Shown one piece after another: positions 1-6,231 of a DNA stretch of 8,593 nt. How positions within the stretch are numbered: position 1 is the first letter of the stretch; the number at the start of each line of letters is the position of its first letter. A program made the translations under genes and the position numbers. Source of the DNA: an uncultured Lachnobacterium sp. (lineage in GTDB: Bacteria; Bacillota; Clostridia; Lachnospirales; Lachnospiraceae); contig CAMFPD010000085.1 in the NCBI GenBank assembly GCA_945971355.1, forward strand, positions 1-8,593, written 5' to 3'. The notes below the pieces were generated by a model. That model was not told the DNA's origin, searched no databases, and worked only from the letters and a program-made list of their open reading frames with translations.

Positions 1-132
1 ATATAAAGGTAATAAATAAGGGATATAACATTTGAAAATTTAGATATAAGAGAAAAAGAGTTAAGTAAGAGTTTAAATTAATAAGAGATAACAGTTAATA
101 GACAAATAGGTATAAGCGAAGGAGTGTATATT
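1..132 (+). other. AT-rich, C-poor upstream leader with no gene
   Basis: This stretch contains no convincing open reading frame. It is dominated by A, G and T, with only about four C residues in the first 120 bases, and the motif ATAAG recurs (for example near 45, 81 and 111). A TTGAAA resembling a -35 box lies at 32-37, but no -10 box lies at the right distance, so I do not call a promoter. The strand-biased, unstructured composition suits a 5' untranslated leader of the following gene, with the promoter further upstream. That is an inference. Confidence 0.4.
119..124 (+). promoter_or_regulatory. Ribosome binding site AAGGAG that fixes the start of the Fe-S flavoprotein
   Basis: AAGGAG lies 8 bases before the ATG at 133. 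The in-frame GTG at 124 overlaps this site and cannot use it, so the ATG at 133 is the better start. Confidence 0.8.
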
Positions 133-2901
133 ATGTCAGATCCATTAGGCGGATTCGTGCCAGAAACAGTAAAAAATGATGAGCCAGCTCGTGAGGCAGT
201 TATCAGACTTGCGAAGGTGGTTACAGACCGTGCGGAAATTATTCTTGGAAAAGAGAAGCTTACAAAAGAATCACCAGAGTACTGGGGTATTGCACCACTT
301 GTTACAGATTTGCAGTGCGAGATTGGTATTCTTATGAAAAAGAGAAAGCCAAGAACATTTGCGGATATGAAGAAAATCTGCAAGAAACTCAATTTGTCAG
401 ACGACCAGCTTCTCAAAGAGCTTGAGGAAATGTCATACAATGGAATCATTGAGTGGAACTATGAGAATCCACAGCATGAGAAACAGTGGGTTCTTCCAAT
501 GTATGTTCCAGGAGCTGCTGAGTTTGCCAACATGAATATGGAATTGCTTGAGGAGCATCCTGAGATGGGACGTTTCTTTGAGAGAATGAGCCGTCTTCCA
601 CTTGAGAAGGTTACACCAATGGTTCCCCTGGGTGGAGCTGGAATTGGAATGCATGTTATTCCGGTTGAGAAGGCTATTGAGATGGAGAATAAATCTGTTT
701 CTGTGGAGCATATTTCTCACTGGCTTGATAAATACGAAGGAAAATATGCGGCAAGCCCATGTTCATGCCGTCGTTCACGTGCAACCTATGGTGAAGGCTG
801 TGCAGATGATCCGGAAGGCTGGTGTATTGCAGTTGGTGATATGGCTGACTATGTTGTTGAGACAAACAAGGGTGGTCACTACATCACAAAAGAGGAAGCA
901 TTAAAGATTTTCAAAAAAGCAGAAGACAATGGTTTTGTTCACCAGATTACAAATATTGATGGTGAGGATAAGATTTTTGCTATTTGTAACTGTAATGTAA
1001 ATGTGTGTTATGCTCTTCGTACATCACAGCTATTTAACACTCCAAATATGTCACGTTCGGCATATGTAGCTCGTGTTGAGAAGGAGAACTGTGTTGCATG
1101 CGGACGTTGTGTAGAGGTTTGTCCAGCAGGTGCTGTTACACTTGGACAGAAACTTTGCAAGAAAGATGGTTCAGAGGTTCAGTATCCTAAGATGCCACTT
1201 CCATCAGAGAAGAAGTGGGGACCTGAGATGTGGACTGAAAATTACAGGGATAAGAATCGTATCGAGACACATGAGTCTGGAACAGCTCCATGTAAAACAG
1301 CATGTCCAGCCCATATTGCTGTGCAGGGCTACCTCAAGCTTGCAGCACAGGGAAGATATACAGATGCTCTTGAATTGATCAAGAAGAACAATCCTCTCCC
1401 AGCAATCTGTGGACATGTATGTAACCGTCGATGTGAGGATGCTTGTACTCGTGGAACAATCGATGAGGCAATTGCAATTGATGAAGTAAAGAAATTCATT
1501 GCTATGCATGACCTTAATTCAGAGACAAGATTTATCCCTAAGAAGGTTGTTCCTACATTAGCAGGAGAGTTCAACCAGAAGATCGCAATCATTGGTGGTG
1601 GACCAGCAGGTATTTCATGTGCATACTATCTTGCAGAGAAAGGTTATAAACCAACAATATTCGAGAAGAATGAGAAGCTTGGTGGAATGGTTGTTTATGG
1701 TATTCCTTCATTCGTTCTGGAGAAGGATATTGTTGCAGCAGAAATTGATATCCTCCGTGAGATGGGTGTAGAATTCAGAACAGGCGTAGAAGTAGGAAAA
1801 GATATTACTCTTAAAGAACTTCGCGAAGATGGATATGAGGCATTTTATGTTGCAATCGGATGCCAGGGTGGTCGAAAGGTAAATGTTCCTGGAGAGGACG
1901 CTGAGGGCGTTATGACAGGTGTTGATTTCCTTCACTTAACAACTGATAATGAAAATTATAAATTATCTGGAGATACAGTTGTAATCGGTGGTGGAAACGT
2001 TGCTATCGACGTATCACGTTCAGCAGTACGTTGCAGTTCACCAAAGGTATTCCAGGTTTCGCTTGAGACACGTGATATCATGCCTGCTCTTCCAGAAGAA
2101 ATTGAGCTGGCTGAGTCAGAAGGAATCGAGTTCCGTGGCGGATGGGGACCAAAGGAAATTCTCACAGAGAACGGAAAGGTTACAGGAATCGTATTCAAGA
2201 AATGTACACAGGTTAAGAATGCTGAAGGACGTTTTGACCCACAGTACGATGAGAATGATACAATGACAATCCCATGTAGCAATGTTCTTCTTTCAGTTGG
2301 ACAGGCAACAGTATGGGGAGATTTGCTCAAGGATGAGGCAGTTGAGTTTAGAGGACCAGCTCCAGTTGCTGACCCTGTTACATATCAGACAACAGTTGAT
2401 GATATTTTCGTTGGTGGAGATATGTTTACAGGACCAAGATTTGCAATCGATGCAATTGCAGCAGGTAAGGAAGCAGCTATCTCAATCCACAGATTTGTAC
2501 AGCCTGGTTCATCACTCACAATTGGACGTAATCCAAATTACTACAAGGAGCTTGATAAGACAGATATTCTTGTTGAGAACTATGATAATACAGGACGTCA
2601 GACACCAGGACATAACGAGGCAATTGGCAAGGACTCATTCCGTGATTCTAAGCTTGTATTTACAGAGGAACAGGTGAAAGCAGAGACAGCAAGATGTCTT
2701 GGATGCGGAGCTTCAATTGTAGATACGAATAAGTGTGTAGGCTGTGGACTTTGCACAACAAGATGCGAGTTTGATGCAATCCATCTTCACAGAGAACTTC
2801 CAGAGGCTAGTACTATGAGAAAGGCAGAGGATAAGCTTAAGTATATCCTTCCAAATGGTGCTAAGCAGGCTATTAAGATTAAATTCAGCAAGAAGAAATA
2901 A
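133..2901 (+). CDS. Multi-cluster Fe-S/FAD NAD(P)-dependent oxidoreductase (GltD/NfnB-like)
   Basis: This 922-residue protein is probably a cytoplasmic electron-transfer flavoenzyme; its partners are unknown. The N-terminal ~310 residues form a cysteine-rich domain with CSC at 210-212, C223, C231, CNC at 285-287 and C292. A CxxCxxCxxxC ferredoxin motif follows at C320-C330. The next section resembles the N-terminal Fe-S domain of the glutamate synthase small subunit (C387, C391, C426, C430, C434, C438). An FAD-binding GGGPAG lies at 488-493, with the GltD-like YGIP signature near 522. An NAD(P)-binding GGGNVA lies at 619-624, and the closing flavin GGD at 761-763. The C-terminus adds CxxC at 855/858 and a ferredoxin-type CxxCxxCxxxC at 868-878. 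GltD proteins are usually about 450-490 residues, so this is a large fusion. CGT-rich arginine codons suggest high expression. Adjacent hypA hints at a link to hydrogen or nickel metabolism. The fold class is secure; substrate and partner are not. Confidence 0.85.
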   Translation: MSDPLGGFVPETVKNDEPAREAVIRLAKVVTDRAEIILGKEKLTKESPEYWGIAPLVTDLQCEIGILMKKRKPRTFADMKKICKKLNLSDDQLLKELEEMSYNGIIEWNYENPQHEKQWVLPMYVPGAAEFANMNMELLEEHPEMGRFFERMSRLPLEKVTPMVPLGGAGIGMHVIPVEKAIEMENKSVSVEHISHWLDKYEGKYAASPCSCRRSRATYGEGCADDPEGWCIAVGDMADYVVETNKGGHYITKEEALKIFKKAEDNGFVHQITNIDGEDKIFAICNCNVNVCYALRTSQLFNTPNMSRSAYVARVEKENCVACGRCVEVCPAGAVTLGQKLCKKDGSEVQYPKMPLPSEKKWGPEMWTENYRDKNRIETHESGTAPCKTACPAHIAVQGYLKLAAQGRYTDALELIKKNNPLPAICGHVCNRRCEDACTRGTIDEAIAIDEVKKFIAMHDLNSETRFIPKKVVPTLAGEFNQKIAIIGGGPAGISCAYYLAEKGYKPTIFEKNEKLGGMVVYGIPSFVLEKDIVAAEIDILREMGVEFRTGVEVGKDITLKELREDGYEAFYVAIGCQGGRKVNVPGEDAEGVMTGVDFLHLTTDNENYKLSGDTVVIGGGNVAIDVSRSAVRCSSPKVFQVSLETRDIMPALPEEIELAESEGIEFRGGWGPKEILTENGKVTGIVFKKCTQVKNAEGRFDPQYDENDTMTIPCSNVLLSVGQATVWGDLLKDEAVEFRGPAPVADPVTYQTTVDDIFVGGDMFTGPRFAIDAIAAGKEAAISIHRFVQPGSSLTIGRNPNYYKELDKTDILVENYDNTGRQTPGHNEAIGKDSFRDSKLVFTEEQVKAETARCLGCGASIVDTNKCVGCGLCTTRCEFDAIHLHRELPEASTMRKAEDKLKYILPNGAKQAIKIKFSKKK

Positions 2902-2928
2902 GACAATAATAAATAAATTAAGTGTTTG

Positions 2929-2950
2929 GTTGCTGCCTTCGGGCAGCAAC
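2929..2950 (+). promoter_or_regulatory. UUCG-capped intergenic RNA hairpin
   Basis: A perfect 9-bp stem (GTTGCTGCC at 2929-2937 with GGCAGCAAC at 2942-2950) is closed by the tetraloop TTCG, an exceptionally stable C(UUCG)G cap. G·U pairs can extend the base. No T-tract follows, so it is not a standard intrinsic terminator. It ends 19 bases before the hypA start and just before its ribosome site. It may act as a processing or 3'-stabilising element that gives the two cistrons different transcript levels, or as a weak pause or terminator. The structure is seen; the role is inferred. Confidence 0.7.
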
Positions 2951-2956
2951 TGGATA

Positions 2957-2963
2957 TGGAGAG
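2957..2963 (+). promoter_or_regulatory. Ribosome binding site of hypA
   Basis: TGGAGAG lies 6 bases before the ATG at 2970. It supports that start over the upstream in-frame GTG at 2922, whose reading would run through the hairpin and add 16 unrelated residues before the family's MHE N-terminus. Confidence 0.7.
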
Positions 2964-2969
2964 AATAGA

Positions 2970-3317
2970 ATGCACGAATTAGGTGTTGTATTTCATGTTA
3001 TCAAAATGGTAGAGGAGATTTGTGAGGAGAATAATCTCACTGAAATCGAATCTGTCACATTAGAGCTTGGAGAGGTGTCTACTGTAATTGAGTCGTATCT
3101 TCATGATGTGTGGAAATGGGCGGTTGCAAATCGGTCAGAGCATATGAAAACTGCCAAGCTGTACGTGGAACAGATTCCGGCAATCACATATTGTGAGGAT
3201 TGTGGCAAGACTTACGGAACGGTGGAGCATGGTAAGATATGCCCCCATTGTGGCAGTGAACACACATATCTTCAACAGGGAAACGAATTTAATATTAAAG
3301 AAATTGAAGGATGCTAG
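2970..3317 (+). CDS. hypA: Hydrogenase/nickel-enzyme maturation chaperone HypA
   Basis: This 115-residue protein has the usual length and layout of HypA/HybF. It begins with MHE, where the N-terminal amine and His2 bind nickel in characterised members. A zinc-binding domain follows with two CxxC pairs at C75/C78 and C91/C94. It ends in the typical GNEFNIKEIE segment. HypA delivers Ni(II) to [NiFe]-hydrogenase large subunits, usually with the GTPase HypB, in the cytoplasm. Here it lies 68 bases behind the Fe-S flavoprotein and is followed at once by a terminator; no hypB or hydrogenase subunit is present in the window. It is probably co-transcribed with the flavoprotein. The family call is secure. 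Its client enzyme is not visible. Confidence 0.95.
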   Translation: MHELGVVFHVIKMVEEICEENNLTEIESVTLELGEVSTVIESYLHDVWKWAVANRSEHMKTAKLYVEQIPAITYCEDCGKTYGTVEHGKICPHCGSEHTYLQQGNEFNIKEIEGC

Positions 3318-3334
3318 GTGCATCCTTCTTTTTT
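3306..3334 (+). terminator. Intrinsic terminator overlapping the 3' end of hypA
   Basis: A perfect 9-bp stem, GAAGGATGC (3306-3314) with GCATCCTTC (3320-3328), encloses the loop TAGGT and is followed by six T. The 5' arm is coding: it specifies the last three HypA residues, Glu-Gly-Cys, and the TAG stop codon sits in the loop. Confidence 0.93.
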
Positions 3335-3548
3335 GTGAGGGCGGGGTGGTAAAAGGTGTCGTATGTTTTTGGGGCATATTTAGATTGGCAAAAGAGATGA
3401 TTCTGGCCGCCACCAAGAAAGAGTATTTGTTTACGTTGTGCAAGTATAGTAAGTTTAAGGTTATATTAAGAAACCCAATATAAAAAAATAAACAATCATA
3501 TGATAGAATATCAACAAGTTTTGGAAAACTATACATTAGGAGGGAATT
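3335..3548 (+). other. Spacer before the ABC exporter operon; promoter not resolved
   Basis: I see no credible gene here. Several -10-like hexamers exist (TATAGT at 3445, TATATT at 3462, TATGAT at 3499), but none has a good -35 box at 16-18 bases. An AT-rich inverted repeat, TTATATT (3461-3467) and AATATAA (3477-3483) around a 9-base loop, could be an operator or chance in AT-rich DNA. The operon presumably starts here because a strong terminator precedes it. The segment near 3338-3410 is more GC-rich than the rest and unexplained. Confidence 0.35.
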
Positions 3549-4253
3549 ATGTTAGAAGTTTCACACGTTACAAAAAGGTATCACAAAGTAGTAGCCAATT
3601 CAGATATTACCTTTCAGATTCCAGATGGACAGATTGGAATCTTACTTGGACCAAATGGTGCAGGAAAAAGTACAATTATCAAGAGTATTATGGGATTTCT
3701 CAAATACGAGGGCAATATTACTGTTAATGGAATGAATAATAAATCAATTGATGCAAAGGCAATAATGGGATATGTTCCAGAAATTCCATCTCTCTACCCT
3801 AATCTCACAGTAGAAGAACATATGGAGTTCATTGCCAGAGCATATAAGCTCAAAAACTATGAGGATTACAAGAATGAGCTTTTAGACAGGTTTGAGTTAT
3901 CTGATAAAAAGAAAAAATTTGGTGATGAGTTGTCAAAGGGTATGCAGCAGAAGGTAAGTATTTGTTGTGGACTTTTGCCAAAGCCAAAGCTTGTATTGTT
4001 TGACGAGCCAATGATTGGTCTGGATCCACATGCAATCAAGGAGCTTAAGCTTATTATGAGCGAGCTGAAGGAGCAGGGATGCATGGTCCTTGTAAGTACA
4101 CATATGATTGATAGTGTTGAGGAGCTTTGGGACACAACATACATTATGAAAAATGGTCATGTTGAAGCAGTTGTTAATAAAGAAGATGTGGAAAATGGAG
4201 ATAAGAAGCTGGAGGATATCTTCTTTGAGATAACAGAGGGGAAGGTGGAATAA
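3549..4253 (+). CDS. ABC transporter ATP-binding protein
   Basis: This 234-residue protein is a single ABC ATPase domain that energises the permease encoded next. Walker A is GPNGAGKST at 34-42. The signature is LSKGM at 128-132, a variant of LSGGQ common in exporter-type ATPases. Walker B is LVLFDEP at 148-154, the D-loop is GLDP at 157-160, and the switch histidine is H185 in VSTH. The Q-loop position reads PE (E78) instead of Gln, as in several related ATPases. A strong AGGAGGG ribosome site sits just before the ATG. The stop overlaps the permease start by one base (TAATG), implying translational coupling. The exported substrate cannot be read from the sequence. Confidence 0.95.
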   Translation: MLEVSHVTKRYHKVVANSDITFQIPDGQIGILLGPNGAGKSTIIKSIMGFLKYEGNITVNGMNNKSIDAKAIMGYVPEIPSLYPNLTVEEHMEFIARAYKLKNYEDYKNELLDRFELSDKKKKFGDELSKGMQQKVSICCGLLPKPKLVLFDEPMIGLDPHAIKELKLIMSELKEQGCMVLVSTHMIDSVEELWDTTYIMKNGHVEAVVNKEDVENGDKKLEDIFFEITEGKVE

Positions 4254-6100
4254 TGAAACTTTGGGGATATTATGCGTTTCATACGTTTATTAATTCCATC
4301 AAGAAAATGTTCAGAAGCACATTTATTATTGTAATTGCATGCATTATTGGTATAACTGTCTTATTTGGAGTTGCTGGCGGTGTGATTGGTTGGGCAGTGG
4401 CTGACAATATGATAACCGAATATGCATATGATGCTGAAGGCAATTACGTTGGCGAAGAACTTGGAAGATATGATGAGGACGGCAACTATGTAGAAGATGT
4501 AGAGCATTATATCTATGATGAAAATGGTCAGTATGTTGGAGTTTCAGATGGAGAATATGATAAGTACGGCAACTATTATGAGGATGGTGGATATGACGAG
4601 GAAGGCGAGTATGTTGGTGAAGATGGAATGTACAATGCCGACGGAGAGAGAATGGATGGCGGTATGTCAGAGGAAGATAAACAGGTCGCATTCTCTTTTG
4701 TAGAGCTTGTTGTGGAGGGATTATTCCTTATTTTTATCCTGATTGGACTGTATTCAGGTCAGAAAAATGGCAATGAATTGTTCTTACTTGCAGATGTAAA
4801 CCTCTTGTTTACAGCACCTAAAAAGCCGCAGACAGTTATGGTGTTCAGGTTATCCTTCCAGATGCTTACACTGCTTCTTGTTTCCCTGTATATGGTGTTC
4901 CAGATTCCAAATCTAATGATTAATCTGGGATTGTCATGGGGAGCGGTAATCTCATTGTTAGTGGCATGGGCAATGATTCTGGTTTGGAGTGAGCTGGTTT
5001 CAGTATTTGTATATACACTCAGAAGTGTATTTACAAAATTACAGAAGATGATTATACCAATTATGTTTGTTCTTGTCGGAATTTTTGTTGCACCTGGAAT
5101 TATTTCATTTTTGAATAATGGCAATGATATCATTGCTACAGTACAGAATGTATATTGTGCAAAGTGGACCTGGTATATTCCGTTTTTTGGATGGCTTAAG
5201 GCCATGGTTATGTCTGCAATAGCAGGAAATAATCTGAGTGCTTTCATATATGGTGTACTCTATGTTGTTGGCTCGTTAGTTATTGTAGTTGCTATCTGGA
5301 GAATGGATGCAGACTTTTATGAGGATGCAATGGAGGGTGCAAGAGTACGTGACATCAAGCTTCAGAATCAGAAGGCAGGTAAAAACCAGAACGCAGGACT
5401 TGGTAAAAAGAAAGAGAAAAAAGTGCGTCATGAGGCTGTACTTAAGGGAAGTGGAGCAAATGTATTTTTTACTAAGCAGGTTTATAATAGAAGAAGATTT
5501 GCTCATTTTGGTTTTGTGACAAATACAATGCTTGTATATACCATAACAACTCTTTGTGTAAGCCTTTTATGTACAAAAGTGATTGATTATGACGGATTTG
5601 TTGCACCAGCAGTTACAATTATGCTTATGATTTATATAAATAATGTGGGCAATCCTATTGCACAGGAGACTTCCAAAAACTGGTTATTCCTGGTGCCTGA
5701 CAATGCATACAAAAAGGTGTTCTGTGCCGTTTTATCTGTAACATATAACACTGCCATAGATATTTTGCCAGCAGTAATTATTGGTGCAGTGTTATCGAAG
5801 GATAACATATTGATGATAATATTGTGCTATATTACTATGCTTTCCATTGATTTTATGTTGTCTACTACAGGACTGTTTCTCGAGGCAATGCTTCCTACAG
5901 ACTCATTGGATACTGTGAAATCTACAATTCAGGTAATGTTAAAAATGACTATTTTTGTAATTTTGATTTTAGTATTTGCAGTTGGTTCCATTATTGGAGG
6001 ATGGATGCTGGCTCTGATAGTAAATACATTGCTTTGCCTGGTAATTGGAGGCGCTATTTCCGTTATATATCCAGCAATGCTTCACAATGGAATAGGATAA
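4253..6100 (+). CDS. ABC exporter permease with extracytoplasmic Tyr-Asp-Gly repeat loop
   Basis: This 615-residue polytopic membrane protein is the partner of the preceding ATPase. Hydrophobic segments lie at about 23-49, 147-168, 194-217, 228-257, 266-286, 328-349, 422-441, 447-464, 488-511, 517-543, 563-582 and 584-606, suggesting two bundles of roughly six helices. A basic segment (about 351-415, with a Lys-rich run near 385-390) separates them and is probably cytoplasmic. The overall form resembles the 'putative ABC exporter' permeases of Firmicutes, which I believe are usually shorter, near 500-550 residues. The excess is explained by an acidic loop at about 51-146 between the first two helices. 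That loop contains six Y-D-x-x-G-x-Y repeats. The extracytoplasmic placement assumes a cytoplasmic N-terminus, which the basic residues before helix 1 support. The exported substrate is unknown. Confidence 0.85.
   Translation: MKLWGYYAFHTFINSIKKMFRSTFIIVIACIIGITVLFGVAGGVIGWAVADNMITEYAYDAEGNYVGEELGRYDEDGNYVEDVEHYIYDENGQYVGVSDGEYDKYGNYYEDGGYDEEGEYVGEDGMYNADGERMDGGMSEEDKQVAFSFVELVVEGLFLIFILIGLYSGQKNGNELFLLADVNLLFTAPKKPQTVMVFRLSFQMLTLLLVSLYMVFQIPNLMINLGLSWGAVISLLVAWAMILVWSELVSVFVYTLRSVFTKLQKMIIPIMFVLVGIFVAPGIISFLNNGNDIIATVQNVYCAKWTWYIPFFGWLKAMVMSAIAGNNLSAFIYGVLYVVGSLVIVVAIWRMDADFYEDAMEGARVRDIKLQNQKAGKNQNAGLGKKKEKKVRHEAVLKGSGANVFFTKQVYNRRRFAHFGFVTNTMLVYTITTLCVSLLCTKVIDYDGFVAPAVTIMLMIYINNVGNPIAQETSKNWLFLVPDNAYKKVFCAVLSVTYNTAIDILPAVIIGAVLSKDNILMIILCYITMLSIDFMLSTTGLFLEAMLPTDSLDTVKSTIQVMLKMTIFVILILVFAVGSIIGGWMLALIVNTLLCLVIGGAISVIYPAMLHNGIG
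4427..4654 (+). repeat. Six degenerate Y-D-x-x-G-x-Y repeats within the permease
   Basis: Six copies begin at permease residues 59, 73, 88, 102, 114 and 127, spaced 12-15 residues apart. The consensus is Y-[D/N]-x-x-G-[N/Q/E]-Y-[V/Y]-[G/E]; the last copy has lost the second Tyr. Around them (residues 56-143) there are 30 Asp/Glu and 15 Tyr against four Lys/Arg. At the DNA level the copies share TATGATGA-like and GGCAA(T/C)TA-like blocks but have drifted, so this is an old amplification. Confidence 0.85.
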
Positions 6101-6113
6101 AACAATATTGTTT
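6100..6113. repeat. 14-bp perfect palindrome after the permease
   Basis: AAACAATATTGTTT reads the same on both strands and starts on the last base of the permease stop codon. It has no loop, so it is a better candidate for a protein binding site than for an RNA hairpin, but its AT-richness makes chance possible. Confidence 0.35.
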
Positions 6114-6116
6114 GTG

Positions 6117-6139
6117 AATCGAACAAATTTTCGATTTTT
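6117..6139 (+). terminator. Weak intrinsic terminator of the ABC operon (overlaps LexA box 1)
   Basis: A 7-bp stem, AATCGAA (6117-6123) with TTCGATT (6130-6136), closes a 6-base loop and runs into five T (6135-6139). Only two pairs are G-C, so it should be weak. It shares its bases with the candidate LexA box at 6120-6133. Confidence 0.5.
6120..6133. promoter_or_regulatory. Candidate LexA (SOS) box 1
   Basis: CGAACAAATTTTCG matches 13 of 14 positions of the Firmicutes LexA/DinR consensus CGAACRNRYGTTCG, with a T in place of the first G of the right half-site. It lies exactly 60 bp upstream of box 2. It could instead simply be the terminator stem it overlaps. Confidence 0.5.
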
Positions 6140-6142
6140 GTA

Positions 6143-6171
6143 TTGAATAATTAATAAAGAGAGTGTATAAT
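6143..6171 (+). promoter_or_regulatory. Sigma-70-type promoter of the radical SAM operon
   Basis: TTGAAT (6143-6148) and a perfect TATAAT (6166-6171) are separated by 17 bases. The predicted start is near A6178, two bases before LexA box 2, where bound LexA would block RNA polymerase. The -10 box lies inside the 5' arm of the terminator hairpin at 6161-6217. Confidence 0.8.
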
Positions 6172-6217
6172 CTTTTTAACGAACAAATGTTCACGGGAGG
6201 TTATGCACTCTTTTTTT
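6161..6217 (+). terminator. Terminator hairpin enclosing the promoter -10 and LexA box 2
   Basis: GAGTGTATAATC (6161-6172) pairs with GGTTATGCACTC (6199-6210) through 12 bp including two G·U pairs, with a further T6173-A6198 pair, and is followed by seven T (6211-6217). A-rich bases at 6156-6160 can pair with the T-tract, so it may also work leftward. The loop holds the LexA box, which can fold on itself. Only RNA initiated upstream contains both arms. Confidence 0.7.
6180..6193. promoter_or_regulatory. LexA (SOS) box 2 at the transcription start
   Basis: CGAACAAATGTTCA matches 13 of 14 positions of the Firmicutes consensus CGAACRNRYGTTCG, including both GAAC/GTTC cores and the central R-N-R-Y. 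It begins two bases after the predicted start site, an effective place for repression, and implies DNA-damage induction of the two genes downstream. Confidence 0.8.
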
Positions 6218-6231
6218 GAAAGGAAATTATT

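Noticed and set aside
124..132. GTG start for the Fe-S flavoprotein, three codons upstream
   Set aside because: It overlaps the ribosome binding site; ATG at 133 has ideal spacing.
2922..2969. GTG-initiated N-terminal extension of HypA
   Set aside because: It would translate through the UUCG hairpin and displace the MHE N-terminus needed for nickel binding.
3193..3483. Open frame continuing past hypA into the spacer
   Set aside because: It overlaps hypA in another frame, crosses the terminator, and shows no recognisable motif or ribosome site.
4344..5247. Long antisense open frames under the permease gene
   Set aside because: They mirror the repeat-rich and hydrophobic coding sequence on the + strand, with low-complexity His/Leu/Arg content and no initiation signals.
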